Assembly: GCF_003597675.1 (NCBI RefSeq)
Contig: NZ_CP030827.1
Coordinates: 3,531,501-3,595,500 of the forward strand
Source of the DNA: Neorhizobium sp. NCHU2750
GTDB lineage: Bacteria > Pseudomonadota > Alphaproteobacteria > Rhizobiales > Rhizobiaceae
Direction: 5' to 3'
DNA length: 64,000 nt
Part shown: positions 56,947 through 64,000 of the stretch, piece after piece
Layout of the letters: every line of letters begins with the position of its first letter
Numbering within the stretch: position 1 is the stretch's first letter
Translations under genes and position numbers: made by a program
The notes under the pieces: model-generated
Told to the model about the DNA's origin: nothing
The model's input: the letters and a program-made list of their open reading frames with translations, nothing else
Database searches by the model: none

Positions 56947-58626
56947 CTATTCGGCGACGAGACCGCTCCTCCTCAGCAACGCGAGAAGCACAAGCGGAAG
57001 CAATGTGGTGATCAGGATGGCGATGAAGGCCATCGCCATGCCGAGCCCGATCGCCCCCTGTTCGAATTGTCGCCAGATGAAGGTGGCGATCGTCTGCATG
57101 CCGACCGGCGCGATGACGACGGAAGCGACCAGCTCACGCGAGGCGAGCGCGAAGACGAGCAGCATTGCGGAGGCAAGGCTCGGAAAGACGAGCGGCAGCA
57201 GGATGCGGCGGAAGGCGGTGACGCTGGAAGCACCGAAGACGCGGGCCGCCGCTTCGAGATTGTCGCCGATCTGCTGGAAGGCCGCCGTCGAATAGCGCAT
57301 CGTCTGCGGCAGCAGGATGCAGCAATAGGCAAGCAGCAGGATGAAGCCGGTATTATAGGGCGTCACGGGCAGAAAGGGCATGTTCCAGGCGAGGATCAGG
57401 CCGACGGCGACAACGATACCCGGCAGCGCATTCGGGATGATCGTCAACACATCGATCGCCAGTCTTCCCCGGATTTTCGTCTTCACCACCGTATAGGCGG
57501 CGGTTACTCCGATCAGGCCGGTGATGAGAGCCGTACCGATACCGAGCGAAAAGCTGTTGGCAAGCGCACCGAGCGCGCCGGCGCTGTTGCCGCACACCGA
57601 GATGAAATTGTCGAAACTCATATTGCCGAGCGCCAGACCACCGGAAATCGTCCGCGACATGGCCGTCGCCAGGATAGACAGGAGCGGCACGCCGGTCGCA
57701 AGGAACGAGACGATGATGAAGGCCATCAATACCGGCCACTTCATGGCGCCAAGCGGCCGCTTGTCCTTGGCCATCGGCTTGCCGCTCACCGTTTGGTAGG
57801 AGCGTCGCGACAATATCCAGCGCTGGCCGAGAAAGGCGACCAGCGACAGACCGACCAGCAACAGCGACATGATCGAGGCGCCCGGAAGATCGATCGGCCA
57901 GTCGGTAATCCTGAGATCGATGCCGGTGACGAGAACCTGGAAGCCGGCCCGGCGCCCGAGTGCTGCAGGCGTGCCATATTCCTCGATTGCCGCGGCAAAG
58001 ACCAGCATCAGGCTGGCGGCAAGCCCCGGTGCGGAAAGCGGCAGTGTGATCCGCCAGAAGGCGCTGGCAGGCGTCGCGCCGAACACCCGGCCGACATCCG
58101 CATAGCGTGCGCCCACCGCTTCCACAGTGCGCGACACGGCGAAGTAGACGACCGGAAACGTGTTGAACGCCATCACCAGCGTCATGCCGGCAAGCGAGAA
58201 CAGGAAGGGCGCCAGATTGAAGCCGAGCAATTGCTGCAGATAACCGCGCGGCTGCAACGTCATGATCCAGCCCAGCGTGGCGATATAGGGCGGGATCATG
58301 AACGGCACGAGCAGCAAGACATCGAACAGTGCCGCCCCCGGCACGCGATAGAGCGCCCGGAACACGCCGAGCGGCACGGCCACAACCGCCGACACCAGCA
58401 CGACGCAGAATCCGAGCAGGATCGTATTGCCGGCCATGCCGATCAGCGCGCTGTCATAAAGCGTTGCGGCGAAAGAGGAGAAAGGGCCCGAGAACGAGCC
58501 CTGTCCGAGATTGGGGAAGATGCCCTGCAGGACGACGGCAATGAAGGGAACGGCGACGACGAGAACCAGTCCCGCGATCGCCAGCCAGGCGGCCGGAGCC
58601 GACCCGCCGATGGAATGTCCCTTCAT
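56947..58626 (-). CDS. ABC importer permease, two fused transmembrane domains (AfuB/FbpB type)
   Basis: 559 residues with about 12 membrane helices in two homologous halves. Each half carries an EAA-like coupling loop: ITLPLSAPGLAASLMLVFAA near residue 205 and ILLPLVFPSLASAMLLVFAL near residue 485. This fused architecture is that of the FbpB/AfuB/ThiP group. It is the third gene of the operon after the ATPase and binding protein. The Pho box upstream of the operon argues for a phosphorus-containing substrate. Confidence 0.93.
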   Translation of the reverse strand: MKGHSIGGSAPAAWLAIAGLVLVVAVPFIAVVLQGIFPNLGQGSFSGPFSSFAATLYDSALIGMAGNTILLGFCVVLVSAVVAVPLGVFRALYRVPGAALFDVLLLVPFMIPPYIATLGWIMTLQPRGYLQQLLGFNLAPFLFSLAGMTLVMAFNTFPVVYFAVSRTVEAVGARYADVGRVFGATPASAFWRITLPLSAPGLAASLMLVFAAAIEEYGTPAALGRRAGFQVLVTGIDLRITDWPIDLPGASIMSLLLVGLSLVAFLGQRWILSRRSYQTVSGKPMAKDKRPLGAMKWPVLMAFIIVSFLATGVPLLSILATAMSRTISGGLALGNMSFDNFISVCGNSAGALGALANSFSLGIGTALITGLIGVTAAYTVVKTKIRGRLAIDVLTIIPNALPGIVVAVGLILAWNMPFLPVTPYNTGFILLLAYCCILLPQTMRYSTAAFQQIGDNLEAAARVFGASSVTAFRRILLPLVFPSLASAMLLVFALASRELVASVVIAPVGMQTIATFIWRQFEQGAIGLGMAMAFIAILITTLLPLVLLALLRRSGLVAE

Positions 58627-58649
58627 CGACCTATCCCCCGAGCCAAGGC

Positions 58650-59609
58650 TTACTTGCCGCCGAAGATCTTGGTGATCTCGGCCAGCGTTTCCTTGCGCTT
58701 GCCGTAGACGGCAGCGGTATCGTATTTCAGCAGCTTCAGATCGGAGATCAGCGCGCGGTCTGCCGGGATATCGGTACGGGCCGGCATCAGCATCTGTGCG
58801 GCGACCATCTTCTGGCCTTCGTCGGACAGCATGTAGTCGACGAACTTCTTGGCCTCGTCCTGATGCTTCGACCAGTTGAGGATCATCGCCGGGCGAGGCG
58901 CGATCACCGTGCCGGAAGCCGGGAAGATCACGTCGATGGTCTCACCCTTCTTCTTGGCGGCAAGCGTGATGTAGTCGACGGCACCGAAAACGGCAGCCTT
59001 GGCGCCCTGCAGCACCGGGTTCAGCGCATCTGCATTGGCACCGGCAATGACCGCCCCATTGGCCTGCAGATCCTTGAACAGCTTGAAGTCATCCTGGCCG
59101 GCCAGCGCCGCCGTCAGCTCGAAGGACGAGCCGGACTGGGCCGGGTCCGGGATATTGACCATGTCCTTGTATTCCGGCTTGGTCAGGTCAGCCCATTCGG
59201 ACGGCTTCGGCGTGCCGCTCTTGGTGTTCCAGGCAATGCCGAGAGCCGAGATGCCCTGTGCGACGGCATAGTCGGACTTGAGGAAATCCGGAACCTTGGC
59301 AGCATTCGGGCTCGAATACTTGACGAGCCAGCCGCGCTTTTCGAAGTCGGTCGCAGTATCCCAGGAGGCCGAGATCAGCACGTCGACGACCGGGTTCGAG
59401 GCTTCCGCCTCGATACGCGCCATAACCTTGCCGGTCGTGGCTTGGAAGACGTTGACCTTGATGCCGGTTTCCTTGGTGAACCCTTCCGACATCTTGTCGA
59501 TCAGGCTCTGCGGGCCAGCGGTGTAAACGGTGATGTCGGCATGCGCGACACCGGCCATGAGAACGGCGGCAACGGCACCGAGTGTAATGCTCTTCAACGA
59601 CTTGAACAT
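58650..59609 (-). CDS. ABC importer periplasmic binding protein (AfuA/FbpA-like)
   Basis: 319 residues. The signal peptide ends with GVAHA near residue 24, and the mature protein begins DITVYTAG. The two-lobe fold of the ferric-ion/hexose-phosphate/2-aminoethylphosphonate binding subfamily is clear (FTKETGIKVNVFQATTGKV). I do not see the adjacent Tyr-Tyr pair of FbpA-type ferric proteins in the corresponding region (AVFGAVDYITLAAKK), so iron is uncertain. GGGAG lies upstream of the ATG at 59609. Confidence 0.9.
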   Translation of the reverse strand: MFKSLKSITLGAVAAVLMAGVAHADITVYTAGPQSLIDKMSEGFTKETGIKVNVFQATTGKVMARIEAEASNPVVDVLISASWDTATDFEKRGWLVKYSSPNAAKVPDFLKSDYAVAQGISALGIAWNTKSGTPKPSEWADLTKPEYKDMVNIPDPAQSGSSFELTAALAGQDDFKLFKDLQANGAVIAGANADALNPVLQGAKAAVFGAVDYITLAAKKKGETIDVIFPASGTVIAPRPAMILNWSKHQDEAKKFVDYMLSDEGQKMVAAQMLMPARTDIPADRALISDLKLLKYDTAAVYGKRKETLAEITKIFGGK

Positions 59610-59637
59610 GTCCCAAAGCTCCCTGTTGGGTGAATGT

Positions 59638-60732
59638 TTATTGAGGTGAATGATCCAGATTTTCGAACCAGCGGATATGGTCGGTATCGATGGCAAGCCC
59701 GACCGCATCACCGGGCTTGAGCTTGTTGCGGCTGAGAACCTGCAGCTCGACGTCACGCACGCCGACCGGCGTAACGGTCGCCAGATGCCCGTCGCCGCGG
59801 AATTGCGAGCGCAGCACGGTCGCCGCCAGACGACCGGGCCGGATCTCGCCTACGGTGAGCGCAGCAACCGGGATCAACACGCGCGCCGTATCGGAAGCAC
59901 CGGACGGCGCGCCGACCAGCGCAACATCGCTACCCTTGAACAGCCAGGCCTCATCGCGGCGCTGAAGATCGGCAATCCCTCCGAGGCGCAGGAAGTCGGC
60001 AACTTCGGGCGTTGCGGGGCGGGCGATCAATTCATCCGGGCTTGCAAGCTGTTCGATCAACCCGCCGCGCATGACGGCCACCTGATCGGCAAGCGTCAGC
60101 GCTTCCGAGTGATCATGGGTAACGTAGATTGCGGTGAGACCGAGGGAGGTGATCAGCTCGGCAAGCTCGCCCACCATGTTTTCGCGCAATTCGCGGTCGA
60201 GATTGGACAGCGGCTCATCGAAAAGGATAAGCTGCGGCTCGGCAACGATGGCGCGGGCAATCGCCACGCGCTGCTGTTGGCCACCGGAAAGGTCACTCGG
60301 ACGACGGCCGGCATAGGCGGCAAGCCCGACCTTTTCGAGCGCTGCAAGCGTCCGGCGCTCGCGTTCCGCGCGACCGACGCCGCGCATTTCGAGTGGAAAA
60401 GAAACATTGCCTCCGACCGTCATATGCGGCCAGAGCGCATAGTCCTGAAAGACCATGCCGAGATTGCGCTTCTCAGGCGGCGCAAAGACCGAGGTCGCGG
60501 CATCCGCAACCACCTGCCCCGCGATCGAAACCGAACCCTTGCTCGGTGCCAGCAGGCCGGCGACCAGCCGCAGCAGCGTGGTCTTGCCGCATCCGGAGGG
60601 GCCGAGCAGCGCCAACGTCTGCCCCTGGCCAAGCGCCACATCGATACCTTTCAGCACCGGGGTTGCACCGTAATGCAGCTCCAGTCCGGCCGTCGATACG
60701 GCAGCGTCTCGTGGCGATGTGGCAATTGTCAT
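59638..60732 (-). CDS. ABC importer ATP-binding protein (AfuC/FbpC type)
   Basis: A 364-residue ATPase with Walker [14 protein letters not shown] (about 43-55), Q-loop [10 protein letters not shown], signature [10 protein letters not shown] and Walker [13 protein letters not shown], then a C-terminal TOBE-like domain (about 285-360). First gene of the operon. A 10-bp hairpin abuts its ATG and the Pho-box array lies 50-90 nt upstream. Confidence 0.95.
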   Translation of the reverse strand: MTIATSPRDAAVSTAGLELHYGATPVLKGIDVALGQGQTLALLGPSGCGKTTLLRLVAGLLAPSKGSVSIAGQVVADAATSVFAPPEKRNLGMVFQDYALWPHMTVGGNVSFPLEMRGVGRAERERRTLAALEKVGLAAYAGRRPSDLSGGQQQRVAIARAIVAEPQLILFDEPLSNLDRELRENMVGELAELITSLGLTAIYVTHDHSEALTLADQVAVMRGGLIEQLASPDELIARPATPEVADFLRLGGIADLQRRDEAWLFKGSDVALVGAPSGASDTARVLIPVAALTVGEIRPGRLAATVLRSQFRGDGHLATVTPVGVRDVELQVLSRNKLKPGDAVGLAIDTDHIRWFENLDHSPQ

Positions 60733-60768
60733 GGGAACCGGCGTCGGGAGAAGGTGATGCCGGTTCCC
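60733..60768 (-). promoter_or_regulatory. Leader hairpin directly adjoining the start codon
   Basis: GGGAACCGGC (60733-60742) and GCCGGTTCCC (60759-60768) pair perfectly over 10 bp, extendable by 3 bp with one G-U, around a loop of about 10-16 nt. The 3' arm touches the ATG of the ATPase gene, and no separate ribosome site is visible except a purine-rich stretch outside the stem. It may limit initiation until the hairpin is opened. Confidence 0.55.
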
Positions 60769-60781
60769 TTATTGAGGCTTC

Positions 60782-60821
60782 ATGACAGCTGCGTTACAGT
60801 TTTGCGACAACCATGTGACAG
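60782..60821 (-). promoter_or_regulatory. Pho box: four 7-bp direct repeats with 11-bp spacing
   Basis: On the minus strand, toward the ATPase gene, CTGTCAC (60821-60815), TTGTCGC (60810-60804), CTGTAAC (60799-60793) and CTGTCAT (60788-60782) are each separated by exactly 4 nt. PhoB binds tandem CTGTCAT-N4 direct repeats of 11-bp period; two such repeats make one box, so this is two boxes in tandem. The repeats match the consensus at 6, 5, 6 and 7 of 7 positions. An AATAAG element about 9 nt downstream could serve as the -10. Confidence 0.85.
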
Positions 60822-60849
60822 CTCTTCAACCAAGGGGTTTGCCCGATGG

Positions 60850-62937
60850 TCAGGCGTCGCTGCCGGCAAGCTCCACCACCATGGCAAGACCCTTCTTCTT
60901 CAGCATTGCTTCGGGATCCGGCAGCTTGCCGCGGAAGGCCTTGTAGGTGACTTCCGGATCGATCGCGCCGCCGACCGAATAGATATTGTTTTTGAGCTTG
61001 CGCGCCATGACTGGATCGAACGCGTTGCCGACTTCCTCGAAGGCTGCGAACGCGTCCGCATCCAGCACTTCCGACCACATGTATGAATAATAGCCGGCGG
61101 CATAGCCGTCACCGGAGAACACATGCTGGAAATGCGGGGTCGCGTGGCGCATCACGATCGACGCCGGCATTTTCAGCTCCGCCAGGACTTCGGCCTGCAC
61201 CGCCATCGGATCCTCGACCTTGTCACGCGTATGAAACGCCATGTCGACCAGCGCCGAGGAGGTGAATTCGACCGTGGCAAAGCCGGCATTGAAGGTACGC
61301 GCCGCCAGAACCTTGTCGAGCAGTTCCTTCGGCATCGGCTTGCCGGTCTCATAGTGGACGGCGTATTTTTCCAGAATTTCAGGGACCGTCAGCCAGTGTT
61401 CGTAAAGCTGCGACGGCAGTTCGACGAAATCGCGCGAGACGCCCGTGCCGGAGACCGATGGATAGGTCACGTCCGACAGCATGCCATGCAGCGCGTGGCC
61501 AAACTCGTGGAACAGCGTTCGCGCATCATCGAGCGACAGGAGCGCCGGCTTGCCTGCAGCCGGCTTTGCAAAATTGCAGACATTGTAGATGATCGGCAGC
61601 TCGCCCTCGGCACCATTCTTCAGCGTCAGCTTGTGCTGCGACTGGAAGGAACTCATCCACGCGCCCGAGCGCTTGGATGAACGGGCAAAATAATCGCCAA
61701 GGAAAACCGCCTTCAGTGTACCCGTCTCGTCACGCAGTTCGAACACGCGAACATCCGGATGATAGGCGGCGACGCCCTTCACTTCGGTGATCGTCACGCC
61801 GAAAAGCCGATGCGCAACATCGAAGCAGGCCTCGATGATCTTTTCCAATTGCAGATATGGCTTGAGCTCGGATTCGGAGAAGGAGAACATCCGCTCGCGC
61901 AGCTTCTCCGCATAATAACGCCAGTCCCAGGGCATGACCGGATGGTTCTTGCCCTCCTCGGCGATGAGCTTGCCAAGACTTGCTTCTTCCTCCAGCACCT
62001 TGGAACGCGCCTTGTCCCAGACCTTGCGCAGCAGCTCGTTCACATGCTCGGCGGTCTTGGCCATCGTGTTGTCGAGCTTCAGCGCGGCAAAGTTTTCATA
62101 GCCGAGAAGTTTCGCCCTTTCGGCCCTCAGCGCCAGCGTCTCGCCGACAATGCCGAGATTGTCACGCGCCCCGCCATTGGCACCGCGGGCGACCCAGGCA
62201 TTGAATGCCTGTTCGCGCAGGTCGCGTCGCGCCGAGAAGGTGAGGAACGGCTCGATGATCGAGCGCGACAGGGTGACCGCATAGCCGCCGTCCTCGCCGC
62301 GGTCCTTCGCGGCCGCCGCCATCGCATCCCGCAGGAACGTCGGCAGGCCTTCGAGATCGGCCTCATCGGAAATCTTCAGCGACCAGTCCTTCTCGTCCCC
62401 GAGCACGTTCTGGCCAAACTGGGCACCAAGACCGGCGAGCTTTTCGCCGATCGCCGAAAGCCGGTCCTGTTCTGGCTTTGCGAGCTTGGCACCCGACTTG
62501 ACGAAGCCCTTCCAATGCCGCTCCAGCACCCGCTCCTGCTCAAGGCTGAGATCGAGTTCGGCGCGCCTGTCCCACAGCCTGTCGATGCGGGCAAAGAGAT
62601 CCGGGTTGGTGCCGATCTTTGAATAGTGCCGCGACATTTTCGGCGCCACCTCGCGCTCCAAAGCCTGGATCGTCTCGTTCGTATGGGCGCCGGCCTTGCC
62701 CCAGAACAGCGCCGAGACCCGCGACAGCGCGTCGCCGGCAATCTCCAGCGCCACCACGGTATTTTCGAATGTCGGCGCTTCCGGATTGGCGGCGATCGCT
62801 TCTATCTCCGCTTCATGTTCTGCAAGTGCCGCATCGAAGGCGAGGGCGAAATCCTCGTCCTTGACGAGGTCGAAGCGCGGCAGGCCTTGATGTCCGCTCC
62901 ACTCCACGAGTGCGCGATTGACAGGAGCTTGGGCCAT
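60850..62937 (-). CDS. M3 family oligopeptidase (oligopeptidase A/Dcp type)
   Basis: A 695-residue zinc metallopeptidase that trims short peptides in the cytoplasm. The zinc site is in TLFHEFGHALHGMLSD (HExxH near residue 475), followed by GVSRDFVELPSQLYEHW, the downstream Glu ligand region. No signal peptide. Monocistronic; divergent from the MarR gene. Confidence 0.95.
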   Translation of the reverse strand: MAQAPVNRALVEWSGHQGLPRFDLVKDEDFALAFDAALAEHEAEIEAIAANPEAPTFENTVVALEIAGDALSRVSALFWGKAGAHTNETIQALEREVAPKMSRHYSKIGTNPDLFARIDRLWDRRAELDLSLEQERVLERHWKGFVKSGAKLAKPEQDRLSAIGEKLAGLGAQFGQNVLGDEKDWSLKISDEADLEGLPTFLRDAMAAAAKDRGEDGGYAVTLSRSIIEPFLTFSARRDLREQAFNAWVARGANGGARDNLGIVGETLALRAERAKLLGYENFAALKLDNTMAKTAEHVNELLRKVWDKARSKVLEEEASLGKLIAEEGKNHPVMPWDWRYYAEKLRERMFSFSESELKPYLQLEKIIEACFDVAHRLFGVTITEVKGVAAYHPDVRVFELRDETGTLKAVFLGDYFARSSKRSGAWMSSFQSQHKLTLKNGAEGELPIIYNVCNFAKPAAGKPALLSLDDARTLFHEFGHALHGMLSDVTYPSVSGTGVSRDFVELPSQLYEHWLTVPEILEKYAVHYETGKPMPKELLDKVLAARTFNAGFATVEFTSSALVDMAFHTRDKVEDPMAVQAEVLAELKMPASIVMRHATPHFQHVFSGDGYAAGYYSYMWSEVLDADAFAAFEEVGNAFDPVMARKLKNNIYSVGGAIDPEVTYKAFRGKLPDPEAMLKKKGLAMVVELAGSDA

Positions 62938-63147
62938 CAGGGAAATCCTTCTGCAATTCGAAATACGATGTCTGTTCTACAGGATAGGTTGTCGGAGGAA
63001 CGGATCAAGCCCGCCGATGTTCTTCATCGACAATCATCGTGATCCTTTGGCGCTGCAAGGCCTGCATCACGCACTCGTGGCGCTCGTGCCGGGCGCACCG
63101 GCCGCTTTTCCGTTTGCGTGGATGCGGAAAGATAGTAAGGCAGACTT

Positions 63148-63657
63148 ATGACCGTGGCCGCCAAGATTTCCGACGATGCGACGCAGAACGATCTTCCGGG
63201 CGACATCCTGGGCTTGTTGATCGTCGATACCGCACGCCTGCTGCGTGCCGCCTTCGAAAATCGCATCAACGGCATGGGCCTCGGATTGACGCCCGGCGAG
63301 GCGAGAGCGCTGCTCCACATCGCCGACCACGCCGGCAGCCGACAGCTCGACATCGCCTCGCGCATGGGTGTCGAACCGATGACGCTCTGCACCTATCTCG
63401 ATAAACTGCAGGCACAGGGGCTGATCGAGCGCCACAAATGCTCCGCCGACCGACGGGCCAAGCGCATCGCCTTGACGCCGGCTTCCGACGACATGGTCCG
63501 CCGGGTCAGGCAGGAACTGCACGGTCTTCTCGATGAGGCAACCTCGGGAATGACCGGGGAGCAGCGGCGGATACTCGAAACCTCGCTCGCCATGGTCAAC
63601 AGGAACCTGCAGGAAGCCTGCCTTCCGAGCCAATCGGCTGTCAATGACCGCATCTGA
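63148..63657 (+). CDS. MarR-family transcriptional regulator
   Basis: 169 residues with a MarR winged helix: LTPGEARALLHIADHAGSRQ, then QLDIASRMGVEPMTLCTYLDKLQAQGLIER (about residues 68-97). AAGG lies upstream of the ATG. It is followed closely by an MFS drug exporter, the usual regulator-exporter pair, so it probably represses that transporter. Confidence 0.92.
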   Translation: MTVAAKISDDATQNDLPGDILGLLIVDTARLLRAAFENRINGMGLGLTPGEARALLHIADHAGSRQLDIASRMGVEPMTLCTYLDKLQAQGLIERHKCSADRRAKRIALTPASDDMVRRVRQELHGLLDEATSGMTGEQRRILETSLAMVNRNLQEACLPSQSAVNDRI

Positions 63658-63679
63658 TACTGCCGAACGACCACCGGTC

Positions 63680-64000
63680 ATGAGCGAAACGCGCACGACG
63701 GTGCTCGGAGGCATGCTGACGGCCATCGGCCCTGTATCGATGGCGGTCTATACGCCGGCCATGCCCGATCTCGTGCGTGCTTTCGGCACCACGGAAGCCG
63801 CCATCAAGCTCAGTCTGTCGCTTTATTTCGGCGGCTTTGCCATCGCCCAGCTTCTGGCAGGCCCGGTTTCCGACGCCTTCGGCCGCCGCGCCGCCTCGAT
63901 CGGTTTTCTCCTCATCTACCTTCTCGGATCGCTCATCGCCGCGTTGGCAATCGACGTCGACTGGATCCTTGCCGGTCGCCTTGTCCAGGGCATCGGTGCG
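63680..64000 (+). CDS. MFS drug exporter, Bcr/CflA-like, 5' part only
   Basis: The frame is open to the window end. The first 107 residues translate to MSETRTTVLGGMLTAIGPVS... with three hydrophobic segments and the motif A GPVSDAFGRRAAS, as in the Bcr/CflA drug/H+ antiporter subfamily. An in-frame ATG at 63644, which overlaps the MarR gene by 14 nt, is an alternative start. The rest of the gene lies outside the window. Confidence 0.88.
   Translation, partial: MSETRTTVLGGMLTAIGPVSMAVYTPAMPDLVRAFGTTEAAIKLSLSLYFGGFAIAQLLAGPVSDAFGRRAASIGFLLIYLLGSLIAALAIDVDWILAGRLVQGIGA

Noticed and set aside
58650..60732. Ferric iron as substrate of the ABC importer
   Set aside because: This is the default reading by family name only. 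The Pho-box array and lack of an evident Tyr-Tyr pair make a phosphorus compound more likely; not excluded without ligand tests.

Overview
This 64 kb window is chromosomal core sequence from an alphaproteobacterium of the order Rhizobiales, most likely Rhizobiaceae (Rhizobium/Agrobacterium/Allorhizobium type). The evidence is gene order: atpHAGDC without the F0 genes, mdh-sucCDAB beside sdhCDAB, tsaD-gpsA divergent from hemC-hemD-mitofilin-hemY, an Omp19-like lipoprotein next to zapE, and a RIME-type GC-rich palindromic repeat. Base composition is uniformly GC-rich. I saw no rRNA, tRNA, CRISPR array, insertion sequence, prophage or plasmid gene.

Layout. 1-1 kb: 3' end of a chemoreceptor with a C-terminal CheR/CheB-docking-like pentapeptide. 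1-11 kb: a metabolic accessory stretch with an aldo/keto reductase behind a palindrome-flanked promoter, fdhD, a LysR regulator coupled to a PhnD-like binding protein, lactate dehydrogenase, an enolase-superfamily enzyme, aldehyde dehydrogenase, an iron-type alcohol dehydrogenase and a divergent LysR regulator. 11-16 kb: F1 ATP synthase operon. 16-24 kb: a small membrane protein, a PL5 alginate-lyase-like secreted enzyme, priA, an acyltransferase, xerC, a TraB/GumN protein and an EF-hand protein that starts with TTG. 24.7-40.7 kb: an all-minus-strand TCA-cycle region (sdhCDAB, Omp19-like lipoprotein, zapE, mdh, sucCDAB, lpd), with MAPEG and LysE membrane proteins between sucB and lpd. 41-45.4 kb: tsaD-gpsA followed by small genes (YciI, EVE, a METTL20-like methyltransferase, SnoaL-like). 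45.5-51.5 kb: hemC-hemD-mitofilin-hemY, then TerB and a class I amidotransferase. 51.5-56.8 kb: MFS exporter, YggT/DUF167, ppa, GNAT, typA. 56.9-60.8 kb: a three-gene ABC importer of the AfuABC/FbpABC type. 60.8-64 kb: M3 oligopeptidase, MarR regulator and the start of a Bcr/CflA-type MFS exporter.

How the genes work together: sdh, mdh, suc and lpd supply most of the lower TCA cycle from 2-oxoglutarate through succinyl-CoA and succinate, with oxaloacetate formed by mdh (fumarase and citrate synthase are not here). The sdh electrons feed the respiratory chain that drives the F1F0 ATPase, whose F1 half is encoded here. The hem cluster supplies heme to the same chain. The ADH/ALDH/LDH/enolase-family group looks like an accessory carbon-oxidation pathway of unknown substrate.

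The most informative signal outside coding sequence is at 60782-60821: four 7-bp CTGTCAT-like repeats spaced exactly 11 bp apart, directly upstream of the ABC importer. This is the form of a PhoB-binding Pho box, so the importer probably takes up an organophosphate or phosphonate under phosphate starvation rather than ferric iron. A 10-bp perfect hairpin then abuts its start codon. Other regulatory signals are a LysR-type operator (10112-10128), a 16-bp palindrome upstream of mdh, an inverted repeat before sdhC, and two consensus CtrA-type boxes. I did not find a clearly unprecedented multi-gene system.
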